In this document: piece after piece, positions 1-11,700 of the stretch
Position numbering within the stretch: position 1 is the first letter of the stretch
Layout of the letters: each line of letters starts with the position of its first letter
Source of the DNA: Brachyhypopomus gauderio
Taxonomy: Eukaryota; Chordata; Actinopteri; Gymnotiformes; Hypopomidae
Assembly (NCBI RefSeq): GCF_052324685.1
Contig: NC_135211.1
Span: forward strand, 51,597,682 to 51,661,681
Direction of reading: 5' to 3'
DNA length: 64,000 nt
Notes under the pieces: generated by a model
Databases searched by the model: none
What the model was told of the DNA's origin: nothing
What the model saw: only the letters and a program-made list of their open reading frames with translations
Position numbers and translations under genes: made by a program

Positions 1-716
1 GTTACAGACCAGTTACACCAACTTGACAATAGAGAGACATACATTACAGACCAGTTACACCAACCTGACTATAGAGAGAGACCAGTTACAGACCAGTTAC
101 ACCAACCTGACTAGAGAGAGACCAGTTACAGACCAGTTACACCAACCTGACTATAGAGAGAGACCAGTTACAGACCAGTTACACCAACCTGACTATAGAG
201 AGAGACCAGATACAGACCAGTTACACCAACATGACTATAGAGAGAGACCAGTTACAGACCAGTTACAACAACCTGATTGTAGAGAGAGATCAGTTACAGA
301 CCAGTTACAATAACGTGACTAAAGAGAGAGACCAGTTACAGACCAGTTACACCAACTTGACAATAGAGAGAGATACATTACAGACCAGTTACACCAACCT
401 GACTATAGAGACCAGTTACAGACCAGTTACACCAACCTGACTATAGAGAGAGACCAGTTACAGACCAGTTACAACAACCTGATTGTAGAGAGAGATCAGT
501 TACAGACCAGTTACAATAACCTGACTAAAGAGAGAGACCAGTTACAGACCAGTTACACCAACTTGACAATAGAGAGAGATACATTACAGACCAGTTACAC
601 CAACCTGTCTACAGAGAGAGACCAGTTACAGACCAGTTACACCAACATGATTGTAGAGAGAGATCAGTTACAGACCAGTTACACCAACTTGACTGTAGAG
701 AGAGACCAGTTACTGA
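1..716 (+). repeat. 42-bp tandem repeat encoding coiled-coil lectin neck
   Basis: About 17 copies of a 42-bp unit encode the 14-residue repeat [14 protein letters not shown] and variants. Two heptads per unit with Leu, Tyr, Leu and Ile spaced as a/d positions indicate a parallel coiled coil that multimerises the sugar-binding heads. The same unit, with LQTRYNNLT or LQTSNYNLT variants, appears in the minus-strand lectin exons at 22037-22330, 37746-37925 and 60123-60476, but with only about 3-5 copies there. Confidence 0.95.
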
Positions 717-2204
717 GATTTCTGTACTGCACAGAAGACTTTCAGTACTGGGTAAGTGAATAAATATGATCTACAGGGATCCTGCACAATGAATACATCT
801 TACAGTTGCAAAATAATCTACACGTCACAATCTTTGTTCAGCCTAAGCTGTTATGAAAAAGTTTTTATACACTTTGTGACTCTTATTAAAATCAATGGTG
901 CATTATGTTCACCTTAAAACTGTAAAGAAAGAAATTAGCCTAAAGAACAGGAACAACTTGAACGAACTATAAAGTTCCCTTTAAATAAATGTAGCATAAC
1001 ATAAATAAAGAAATGACAATGCAGTGGAAATTCAGACCATTGTTGACGGGTCAAAAATATGTCAGGAAACAGAAGCCCTCATAACACTGATTTTCTATGA
1101 TTTAGTATATTTATGTATGTGTTTCTTTTTGTGGAAATGCAATGCACAAGGTTGGAATTATTTCAACTCCAGTCTTTACTACATCTCTACTGAAGAGAAG
1201 TCCTGGAGTGAGTGCAGACAGTTCTGCAGAGAGAGAGGAGCAGACCTGGTGATCATCAACAGCAGAGAGGAACAGGTGAGAGAGGGAGAGTCCATGTGAG
1301 GGAGAACAGTTATACTTCTACTGCCTTTTCTTATGTAGGAACTATGTTTGCAGAAATTTATGTTTGAAATGGTGAAAAACACTCGTGCTTGGATCGGTCT
1401 GACTGATATAGATACAGAGGGCAACTGGAAATGGGTGGATGGCTCTAGTCCTCCAAACACTGGGTAAGAAAATCAGTGTAAAATAACACACACTCAGGGG
1501 CGATTTTAGGATCTGGTCTTTAGGGGTGCCCAGCCCCCAGTGCTCACAGAGGCACAATACCAAAGTATTGCGCAGGTGCAGAGCAAGGTTTTTGCATAAT
1601 ATAATATTTTAAAAATGTGTTGAGCCAGGGGGTGCTGAGCAACTTCACGGTGGTGCTCTAGCACCACTAAAAATACCCTAGCCTCACCCCTGCACACACT
1701 CATTAAACTTATAAAATCAACCTAAAAGTGCAACATGATTTTCATTATTTTTTTCTTTTCTTATATGAACTATTAACTGAGAGTAGAAGCCTATAAATAT
1801 TTGAATGTATTACTATTCTAATTTGTCATAAGATAGTACATAGTTTATAAGATCTGTGGTGGCAGTTGTACATTTGTAAAAACTTGTATGACCCAATAAG
1901 AGTAAAATGACATAGTTAAGCTGATGTTAGGGGGTGTGGTTAATATTGAAATAGTTAGGCTGATGTTAAGATTTTTGGTAAAAAATTTGGTTCTCAGAAC
2001 TCTCAGAGCAGAAGTTTGAACTTAAGGATATCAGCACAGTGATCAGACCTTAAATCTGATTCTATGAATTTCAGGTACTGGAATAAGGGGGAGCCAAATA
2101 ATCTAGGTAATGAAGACTGTGGTGAGATTCTGATGTCAATAGGTTGGAATGACTGGAATTGCTCTAATAAGAGCAAGTGGATCTGTGAGAAAAGTGTTGC
2201 ATAG
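1..2204 (+). CDS. Lectin gene A, CD209-like C-type lectin, 3' part (5' end outside window; probably damaged)
   Basis: Exons read on the plus strand: neck 1-751 (donor GTAAGT at 752), CTLD exon 1 at 1151-1275 (donor GTGAGA), CTLD exon 2 at 1354-1463 (acceptor GCAG, donor GTAAGA), CTLD exon 3 at 2075-2204 (acceptor TTTCAG, stop TAG 2202-2204). CTLD exon lengths 125, 110 and 130 nt match those of the complete gene at 19921-23186 in phase. The CTLD shows WIGL, WKWVDG, EPN (mannose-type Ca2+ site) and WND followed by the Cys, so the sugar site looks complete. The neck is a string of 14-residue coiled-coil repeats. Oddities: a 2-bp deletion near 112 and a 4-bp deletion near 408 break the neck frame, with a stop at 311-313 between them; the neck donor is in phase 0 while CTLD exon 1 needs phase 1. 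Type II membrane lectin by family knowledge; pseudogene or assembly errors in the repeat are both possible. Confidence 0.8.
1495..1692. mobile_element. hAT-type MITE in lectin intron
   Basis: 198 bp with terminal inverted repeats CAGGGGCGATTTTAGG and (right end, reverse complement) CAGGGGTGAGGCTAGG. A perfect 8-bp target duplication CACACACT lies at 1487-1494 and 1693-1700. CAGGGG ends plus an 8-bp duplication are diagnostic of the hAT superfamily. No coding capacity. It sits between CTLD exons 2 and 3 of lectin gene A. Confidence 0.9.
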
Positions 2205-2409
2205 TACGCTCAAAGCTGTTTTTGTAGTACAGTGGTACCTCGAGATACGAGCTGCTCTATATACGAGCAATCCAAGATACGAGCACCGAGACGAGCAAAA
2301 TTTCTGTTCGACACCCGAGTGCACGCTCGAGATATGAGCATGAACCACTAGGTGGCAGTACAGTACTATATGGAAAAAAAGAAATCATTAATCAGCTCAA
2401 AGACACACA

Positions 2410-3084
2410 AAGGCTGCATCTCAATTCAGGGGCTGCAGCCTACGTAGACCACGTAGATCGCAGCCCACAGTGGCCACACACTTTGAAGGCCGGGTAGGCT
2501 GCATCTCACGGCTGTTAAATGAAACAGTCTAGTCTTCGCAAGACGTATGTTTGCGTGACCACGCTCTGCCGCGTTACATACGTGTTAGCGCACTGTCCGA
2601 CAAATATCACATCACCCACAAATGCCTAAAAAAAAATGCGTTGAACATGTATTCACATGTTTGGCGGGAAATATAACTTAATATAACAAAATTCAATGTA
2701 TTTTTATAAACGTTACTCTTTAGTAAATACTCAAAGCACAGGTTTACCTGCAATATCATTAATAACTGGCATGTTATTTAGCATCTCATTGCAGTATAAA
2801 TGTCCATATTTAAAAAATACCGACATTTAAAAACGAATTCTTCGGCCCGTACACTAGACTCCGCCTGTTTATTGTTCATAGAGCAATGAATCCTGGGATA
2901 TCGTGGGACGCGAAGGATACTCAGACGCATCCTTCGTTTTCGGGGTTTTGAAGGCTACATTCGTCGGCCGCATAAGAAGGAGTCCACGAATTGGGACAGC
3001 CTCGGCGCGGCGCAGTGACGTAACCGGCCTACAAATGCGCACTTCGTGGGCTGCAGCCCCTGAATTGAGATACACCTTCAAACG
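2410..3084. mobile_element. Unclassified TIR DNA transposon, copy 1
   Basis: Inverted ends: a roughly 30-bp sequence beginning AGGCTGCATCTCAATTCAGG at 2410 and its near reverse complement ending at 3084. A second copy lies at 17834-18535. The interior is noncoding and contains CpG-rich stretches. I could not identify a convincing target duplication, so superfamily is left open. Confidence 0.7.
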
Positions 3085-3259
3085 CTTTTCTTTCTCTCCC
3101 TCCCCCACAACCTTAGGTTCAAAAACACAAACATACCTGTATGTGCGGAGATGACGTCATTTAGCGCGTTCTAGCAGCCAATAGCATTTTTTTTATTCTT
3201 GAGGCGTTGGTAAGGTCGACTCCTGTACCCGGTCATCACAGCCATTCGCACGTGTGCTT

Positions 3260-3716
3260 TGTATTGTCAGTCTATGTATGGGGTGGGTTTGAGACTTCTA
3301 TTTTGACGAGGTGTAGTTTGAGGTTCATTTTGATGATGTCACCAACACTGTGTTAGTTCAGGAAGTGCATTGTCAGTATATGAGAAGAGAGTCTCATGTC
3401 TGCATGTTGTAATCAATTGCCATCTGTTACATCTCTCGCCTTTCAGATGTACTGTCGGTATGTTAGTTTCTCAACATAAGTTTGAATCATATTCTGTTTA
3501 TATTTGTTGCTTGTTGCTTAGATGACATGTATTACGATGGTACAGCTCTAACTCTGCCATATAGCAATTGTTAATATGCTATTTTATTCTTTGTAGTTTT
3601 ACCCTACTTCCATTCAACCATTAAACAAGAAGAACTGGAATCCTCTTCAGCGTGGTGATTGGGAGAGGAGTTGTTTGTCTGCTGACTTGTGCAGGGCGTA
3701 TAAGGGTGGCAGAACA
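3260..3716 (+). repeat. 5' LTR of BEL/Pao retrotransposon
   Basis: 457 bp beginning TGTATTGTCAG and ending GGCAGAACA. On reading it is identical base for base with 12796-13252, so the insertion is very young or the pair was homogenised. The flanks share CTTT if the terminal T is counted as target (3257-3260 and 13253-13256), a weak 4-bp duplication candidate. Confidence 0.95.
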
Positions 3717-3821
3717 GTAAAACGACAACCTCTCAACGGGCTGAGATACATCAGAAGAGGTCAGTGTCATCGCTACAGTAAAGAAGTGATACAGGCACTC
3801 CGGTCAGGCTCATATCCCATT

Positions 3822-5892
3822 ATGGAAAAACAGAAGTCTGGCTCCCAAAGCAGTCTCGTCACCCAATCTCGTTGGCCAGCAGCTTCAAAATGCTCTCGTG
3901 GCTCTTCTTCCAGTTCAGCTGCCGCTATAGCCTTCGCAGAGGCAGAAGAAGCCAAGGCTAAAGCCAAATATGCAGAAAGAGAAATGCAGATTAAGATGCA
4001 AAAGGCACATTTAGACGCAGAGAAAACATGCTTAGATGCGCGACTCGAGGTTCTAAATGCTGAAAAAACTGCCGCCGCTGCGGTTGCAAAAGCCGAAGCA
4101 TTAGCGACAGCTCTAGTTTGTGACAAAGAGTCCGCCTGTGAATTAAAAGGGGACGCAGGTCGGAGCTCCCATGATTCTGTTCAGCGAACCAAAGATTACA
4201 TTCAAGAGCAGAACAGACTTCAGGAAGAAATACTGACGGCTCACCAGGTTGCGCTAAATGAAAGTATTTTGCCGCAGCTGCCATACGCACAGGTTTCAGA
4301 TCCCTTCAGCAGGCTCTCCCCCAAGGCTGCCTCTGATGTTGAGCTACAATTTACAAGTACACACACAGTCAAGACAGAGAAACAATCTACCCATTCAGAG
4401 GTGAATGCCATTGAGCCATTGCAGCTCATGGGGCATCCAGGCCCCAGTATTCGAAGGCATGATACCTGCTTTAGTTATTCTCGGCCACCAGAGAACGTGA
4501 GTCCCCCATCTGGGAACCTGCAATATCCTGGTGTAGGGCCGCCGTCGTGCCCAGCTCCATTATACCCAACTTATCAACAAGTCAAGCCATGCCCGCCATG
4601 CCCGCCTTCTCCTATAAAATATTCTCAGACCATCGACAATACTCCGCAGGCTCACTATAGAGACAGTCAGAACATTGCTGACCTCGTTAAGTACATGGCA
4701 CGCAGAGAAGTAATTGCCACAGGCCTACTGCAGTTTGATGATCGGCCAGAAAATTATAGAGCTTGGAAAGCATCATTCCAAAGCCTCGCTATGAGCCTCA
4801 ACCTTTCTGCTAAAGAAGAGATAGATCTCTTAGTCAAGTGGCTTGGTACAGAGTCAAGGGAACAAGCTAAGCGAATCAGAGCCGTGCATGTCTACATCCC
4901 AGAAAAGGGACTTCAAATGATATGGCAGCGGCTAGACGAATGTTTTGGGGCACCAGAAGTCATTGAGAGTACTCTGTTTAAAAGAGTTGATGGCTTTCCA
5001 AGGATTGCAAATAGAGATTGGAACAAGCTGAGAGAATTAGGAGACTTGCTGACAGAACTCCAAGCAGCAAAATCAGAAGGAATGCTTCCAGGCCTAGCAT
5101 GCTTAGACACTGCACGTGGCGTGTCCAACATTGTTCAGAAACTGCCCTTTAATCTGCAAGAGAGATGGATGATGTTAGGCTACATGTTCAAACAACAACA
5201 CGGGGTCTCCTTCCCTCCATTCTCTGTGCTTGTAGATTTTATATCAGATCAAGCTAAGATGCGTAACGACCCTAGTTTCTTCCTTCCGCAAGCAGGCTGC
5301 AGCAAACCAGACTACCCTAGAACTACAAACAGGGCGCCCATCTCAGTCCACAAGACATACGTCTCTCTAGATAAAACAACAAATAGTGGTATGCAGGACA
5401 CAAACATCAACCCAGAGAAGCTGTGCCCTATTCATAAGAAGCCACACCCCCTGCAAAAGTGTCGCGCATTCAGAGAGAAGTCTTTAGAAGACAGGAAAGC
5501 CTTTCTAAAACAGAATGGTATTTGTTTTAAATGTCTAGCTTCAACAACACATCTAGCGAGGAACTGTGAAAGACTTGTGAAGTGCAGCGAGTGTCACAGT
5601 GAAAGGCATCACTCAGCTCTACATGCGGTATCCATTCCTGAATCTGTGAAGGCCCCCACCTTTACTGGAGATCAAGGCGGGGAGATGAGCTGTTCTTCTA
5701 GAGAAGAAGCATCAGCCAACTGCACCGAAATCTGTGGAGATAATGTGAGGGGCAAATCATGTTCAAAGATTTCCTTAGTAAACATATTCCCGACCGGCTG
5801 CCGAGAAGAAGCGATCAAGGTGTACGCTGTTATTGATGATCAGAGTAATCGTTCTCTCGTAAGATCTGAGTTCTTTGATGTTTTCAATTTAA
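3822..5892 (+). CDS. BEL/Pao Gag plus start of A17 protease, interrupted by a transposon
   Basis: The frame is open from 3675 inside the LTR; the ATG at 3822 (MEKQKSGS) just after the LTR is the likelier start. Order: an Ala/Lys/Glu-rich coiled coil (about 3920-4240), a Pro-rich linker, a DUF1759-type Gag core (about 4690-5010, with LLQFDDRPENYRAW), then two Cys/His knuckles (CFKCLASTTHLARNC near 5525 and CSECHSERHH near 5585), then the start of the Pao-type aspartic protease (YAVIDDQSNRSLV near 5823). The frame meets the TTAA at 5889-5892, where the piggyBac relic begins, and runs into a chance stop at 5988-5990 inside that relic. Retroelement structural protein by family knowledge. Confidence 0.92.
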
Positions 5893-7740
5893 CACTAGAA
5901 GTCCCTGAAATTTCAACCACCCCCCTGAAGTCCCTAAAGAGGGTCCAAAGAACCTTAGTCCAAACTGACACCTCTGGTGGCTCCAATTAACATCCATTCA
6001 TTTGCAAAAGTGCCCATTGCCTGAGGAATCAGCAGGGGGAGAAGAGCTGAACTTGCCTCCAGTGTTATGTAAATGAGGCGTGTGTCAGGTATGGGTGGTT
6101 GCTGCTGAAAGCTTGCACCTCCTTGGCTGCCATATGAGACTGTGCAAGATCTCTTGCAAGAAGTCTCCTCATCTACAGAACCATATGTTTGAGATTTGAT
6201 TTGTGAAAGGTTGAAATAATGTGAAATTGACATAAACATAATATTTGAATTATAATGGCATATAGGTGGCATATTCATTAGTCAAAATGGCTCTGATATT
6301 TTTAACCTTATTTTAAGTAGTTTTGTCTTTTGAAAAACTGCTAATAGGTAAAAATGTTTTTACATAAATGTATACAAAAAACCCTCAGCTACTTGAAATA
6401 GAATAATATTATTGAGCAATTTTAACTTATCAAGATCAAGATTTTGCAGTGTGTCTCTTCCAAATACAGCCATAACCAGCAAACAAAAATAGGAAATTTA
6501 GGAAATCTTACCAAAAGAGATATCACTACTACAGATTTTCACTACTCTCTGAAAACTAACAATGTGTTGTGTGTGACGTTTGTGACCCTAGGCTTGAAAA
6601 TTGCTTCATATGGGCTTTTCAAACTTTTTTTTTGGCCCACCTCCACCCTTTCCCCTTGGGAGGACAACTTTGTTTTCATGTAAGGATCAAAAGAAAACAA
6701 ATCTGTATAATACAGTACAATAGTGATAAAAACAATTGGGGTTAGGTGAACCATACAGGACAGGAGAAAAAAGAGGGGGAGAGAAAGTAAAAAGGGAAAA
6801 GACAGAAGAGCAGAAAAAACAGCTCAAATGTTTCACCAACTGCTGCTACTAAATGAAGAGCAGAAAGTAAGACATACAGCACAAATGACTGATGTATGTG
6901 TGTGTGAGTGTGTGTGTTTATGTAAGTGCTACATAGGATAAATGTACAGAATGTACTTATTAGCAAGGCCCCAGAGGCTAGAGGCAGGCAGAGAAAGACC
7001 AGGGAACCCCACCCGCCCACGGCCCCTCCAGGATCATGTCCAAAGCCTGCTGTGTACTGGAAACCTTTGCTATCCTTGCTTCTCAGTCAACAGAGTAATT
7101 GAAATGTGTGGTGACATGAATTTTCATCCACATGTAGGTGGCTACAGTCATCTTTCTCTTTATTATAAAACTGACACAGACATTATTTGAACTATAATTC
7201 TAAAACATCTCAAGTCTGCCTCCTTTGTACTAATTTTGGATTTTTTTCTCACTGCAAAAGGTGACATGATTATTGGTCAAAATAGCTAAAGTTCAGATTT
7301 CTCTGAAAGGGTCTTTTCTTCTCCATCTGAGTCAATGGATCAACATAGCTCACACTATCACCCATCCCCCCGTCTACCTAGAAATGGCTGCATGACAAAG
7401 GATGGCCTCATGGCCTCATGATCCAAAATACCTCAGCACTGGCTTTTGGCAGGCTCAGGTAGAAATGTAGTAATGTTAGTAATGTTTTTCTTCTAAAAAA
7501 GATAAGTGGGTTCAAAATAACAATTTTTGAAAAAAATTACCAAATTAATTGTGTTGATCCACCTCAAAAAAGGTCATGCAAAAGTCTGTAAGCTGGTCCT
7601 GAGTGTGTCTGCCCATCCCCCAGCTGCATTGTTGTGCAGGGGACATGCATAAGGTGAGAGAGGCAGTCAGAGGGCCTGGCTGAGAGCAGCAGCTACAGAG
7701 GACATGATGTAAGTTTAGAAATATATACAATTAAGTTGAA

Positions 7741-8049
7741 ATGTTCTCAACAGAGCACTCACATACAATTATCCATTCAGTCTGCCACTCCCTCATTTGG
7801 GGAGAAAGCTACACTATTGTGGCTATTCCCCACTTTAGACAATTTGGACAATTTTTAATCATGGAGGGGTCTGAAATTTTCGTCTTAGGTGCATGTCCTC
7901 ACTGTATTGGAATATTTTATTGTCTGAGTGAAAGAGAAACAAAATGGGGTCACTAAAGTGGGAATAGCCACAATACTGTAGCTTTCTCCCCAAATGAGGG
8001 ACTGGCAGACTGGGTAGATAGTTGTATGTGAATGCTCTGATGAGAACAC
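7741..8049. repeat. Long inverted repeat (foldback) inside the piggyBac relic
   Basis: About 95 bp at 7743-7838 is repeated as its near-perfect reverse complement at 7954-8047, separated by about 115 bp. It may be a separate foldback MITE inserted in the piggyBac element or part of the family's own structure. No clear target duplication was found. Confidence 0.75.
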
Positions 8050-8051
8050 TC

Positions 8052-8168
8052 ATGAACAATTGTGCAAATGTGAGATGTGTCGACTGCTACAGATACACGT
8101 GTGGCAAATGTACCAGGGAGATACCCTGGCAGTGCCAGGCATGTTCTGACAGACTGCTGAAGTGCTAG
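8052..8168 (+). pseudogene. piggyBac transposase C-terminal zinc-binding tail
   Basis: A frame ending in TAG at 8166-8168 encodes a Cys-rich tail with CVDCYRYTCGKC and WQCQACSDRLLKC, matching the Cys-rich zinc-binding domain that ends piggyBac transposases. The DDE core is not readable upstream, so this is a remnant. Its plus-strand orientation gives the polarity of the relic. Confidence 0.75.
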
Positions 8169-8785
8169 TCACACAAGAAGGACATGCCACTCACACACAC
8201 ACACACAAACAAACACACACACAGCCCTGCATTGCAGCCTATTGTAAATATGTGTGGAATTGTTTTATTCCTTGTATTTTTTGTATAATTTTATGGCAAT
8301 AATAAAAAGCATGGAACATAAAAAAGCATGGAAACATAACAGTTGTTCTTTTGTATGTTTCTCATGCTGAAATTTCAGTCCTCCTGACTTAGACACAAAT
8401 GCTTCTGGTCATTACTCACATGTACCTGGCTATAAAATTTCTAATTTTCTATTTAAAATATAAAAAAATAATGTATTGTTTGTGCTTTGTTGCTCAGATA
8501 AAACTAAACTAAATACAATATATATAACCTTTATATTATAAAATACAATAAACTGAATAGAACTAACTAGAAACTAAATGGCTAAACTCAATGAAAAACA
8601 ACAATTAGTTGTGAGCTGAAGCATGCCCCCTCCTGTGGTGCGCCAGTAATGGCCTTATTTACAGAACAAAAGTGCCTGCTTACAGCTGATAATAGGGTGT
8701 TAGCTAAAATCCTTCAGTTCTCTCGACCCTTCTCTGGGTTCCGATAGTAGAAGTGTTGAAAGACCCTTCTCTGGGACTTCTAGTG

Positions 8786-11700
8786 TTAAACAGTCAAAGT
8801 TTTCCTTACACCCTAAAAACATGTGCAGGTGTGACAGAGGTGAGCGGCAGGCGAGCCTACGGCTTTCAAGTGAGTTCTATAGATGGAAAAGTCACTCTTC
8901 CGCTTCCAACTTTGATTGAATGTAACGAAATCCCTGACAACCGTTCAGAGATCCCCACGCCACAAGCTGCACAACATCACCCACACTTGAAACCTATAGC
9001 AAAACAGATACCAGAGCTCGACCATGACGCTCCAATAATGATCCTGCTTGGAAGGGACATGATCAGAATTCATAAGGCCAGAGAACAGATAAATGGACCA
9101 CACGACGCACCATACGCTGTAAGACTGGACCTTGGTTGGGTCCTGGTTGGCAATGTCTGTCTTGGCAGAGTCCACAAGCCATCTAGTGCTGAGGTCTTCT
9201 TCACGAACACTCTAGAGAAGGGAAGATGTTCACTTTTTGAGCCATGTCCTAATACCTACCGGGTGAGAGAGGGTGTCTGTACAGCGAAGACCTCAAGAAC
9301 CCCTAAAGATGTCCTCGATAAGACCTTATCACAAGGAGAGAGCAAGTGTCATGTCGGAGGTGACATCTTCAAGAGAACAGAGCATGACGAAAAGCCAGGG
9401 CATTCGATTGAAGACTTGACCTTCCTTCGCATCATGAAAGAAGGTTTTTACAAAAATGAAGGGAACAGTTGGGTAGCTCCCCTTCCTTTCAAGCTCCAAC
9501 GACGGCGCCTACCAAACAACAGAGAACAGGCTTTCAACCGCTTTCGTTCTTTACAACGCTCCTTCTTAAAGAGACCGGATATGAAAGAACACTTCTTCGG
9601 CTTCATGCAGAAGTTACTGGAGAACAGTCATGCCGAAAGGGCCCCCCCACTCCAAACACAGGAAGAATGTTGGTACCTGCCATTGTTCGGGGTTTACCAC
9701 CCAAAAAAACCGGGACAGATCAGAGTGGTTTTCGACTCAAGCTGTCAGTGTGAGGGAGTGTCGCTTAACGACGTACTCTTAACTGGACCTGACCTCAATA
9801 ATAACCTTCTCGGGGTTCTCATGCGTTTTAGGAAAGAGGCAGTGGCTATCACCTCAGATATACAGCAGATGTTCCACTGTTTTATTGTTAGACCACAAGA
9901 CAGAAATTTTCTCAGGTTCTTCTGGTACGAAGACAACAACGAAAACAAAGATGTCGTAGAGTTCAGAATGAATGTCCATGTCTTCGGGAACAGCCCCTCT
10001 CCGGCTGTTGCAATTTATGGCCTCAGACAAGCGGCAAGGGAGAGAGAGGTGGAATATGGAGCAGATGCCAGAGAGTTCGTAGAAAGAGACTTCTACGTTG
10101 ATGATGGTCTAAAATCACTGCCTACTGCCATAGCTGCCATCGACCTCCTAAAGAGAGTACAAAGCATGCTAGCCTTCTCTAATCTGAGGTTGCATAAGAT
10201 TACATCAAACTGCAAAGAAGTCATGAGCGCTTTCCCTTCAGAAGACCAGGCAAGCTGTCTGAGAAACCTAGATCTGGGTAGTGACACAGCGCCAGTTCAG
10301 CGCACCCTCGGGGTCGCTTGGGATCTTAAGAACGACACATTCACCTTCCAGGTGTCCGGCGACAGCAAACCCTTCACGCGACGTGGAGTCCTCTCCACCG
10401 TGAATAGTCTATATGATCCTCTGGGATTTGCAGCACCAGTCATAATCCAAGGTAAAGCTTTTCTTAGAGACCTCACAACACACTCTCAAGACTGGGATGA
10501 ACCTCTACCTCTCAGTAAACGAGAGCTGTGGGAACGGTGGAGAGACTCCCTGCAAGAGCTCCAAAGTCTACACATCCCCAGAGCCTACACACAGGCCTCT
10601 CTCTCTACTTCTCTAAGACGAGAGCTTTGCGTTTTCTCAGATGCTTCTGTCTCGGCGATAGGTGCAGTAGCCTACCTGAGGGTCTTAGACACAGAAGGGA
10701 ACTACCAGACAGGTTTCATCTTGGGGAAAGCCAGGCTTGCCCCACGTCCTGATTTAACTATACCCAGACTCGAACTCTGTGCTGCGGTGTTAGGTGTGGA
10801 TGTGGCAGATGTTATAAGAGCTGACATTGACATTGAATTCGATAAGGTCACGTTCTTTACTGATAGCAAAATAGTCCTTGGATACATTAACAATGAAAAA
10901 CGTCGATTCTATGTATTTGTAAGTAATAGAGTCCAGAGGATTAGAAGGAGCTCTCAGCCATCACAGTGGTGTTATGTGTCCAGCGATCAGAATCCAGCTG
11001 ATCTAGCAACCAGAGGTGTCCCTGCGGCTGACCTCAAGGAAACTACATGGCTGACAGGCCCTGCATTCTTATTGCAGTCAGACCAAACAACCTGCCACGA
11101 GCGTACCTTTGACCTTATCAATCCTGATGACGATTTAGATGTCCGCCCTGAAGTAATGACGTTGGCTACTGTCGCCATGGATCCCCATCTCGGTGCAGGA
11201 CGCTTCAGTCGCTTTTCCACCTGGAAGTCATTGATTCGGGGAGTCTCTGGCCTGATGCACATCGCTGCCTCTTTCAGAAAAGACTGCGACACAGATCCAA
11301 GAGGCTGTAAGGGTTGGCACCACTGCGCTGTACCCCGTGATGTCAATGAACTTATACGAGCCAAAAACATCATCATTAAGGCAGTACAAGCGGAAGTTTA
11401 TGCGAAAGAACTTCAGTGCATTAGTAGCGGAGAAAAGCTCCCAAAGGGTAGTCCTCTTCTTAATTTGAGTCCTGTCACGGGAGAAGACGGGTTCTTGAGG
11501 GTCGGGGGACGCATATCTCAAGCATGCATCCCAGATGAGGAGAAAAAACCAATTATAATCCCAGGACGACATCACATCGCGGTTCTGATAGCGAGACATT
11601 ACCACGAACAATGTCAACACCAGGGGCGACATTTCACTGAGGGTACTGTGCGTGCTGCAGGTTATTGGATTGTGGGGGGCAAAAGATGTATATGCTCGCT

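Larger units (their letters stand above)
5893..8785. mobile_element. piggyBac relic inserted in the BEL/Pao coding region
   Basis: 2,893 bp with terminal repeats CACTAGAAGTCCC at 5893 and its complement ending at 8785, bounded by TTAA on both sides (5889-5892, 8786-8789), the hallmark of piggyBac. Subterminal motifs resembling GACCCTTCTCTGGG recur near the right end and (degenerate) near the left end. Only a C-terminal transposase fragment (8052-8168) is recognisable, so it is degenerate or nonautonomous. The reading frame on either side of the TTAA is in the same register, so the host frame was continuous before this insertion. Confidence 0.92.

Noticed and set aside
2869..3154. Open frames in the TIR element at 2410 and its relative at 18327-18569 (shared MRPTNVAFKTPKT-type peptide)
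   Set aside because: The similarity is explained by DNA-level element homology; frames have no upstream support and differ at both ends.
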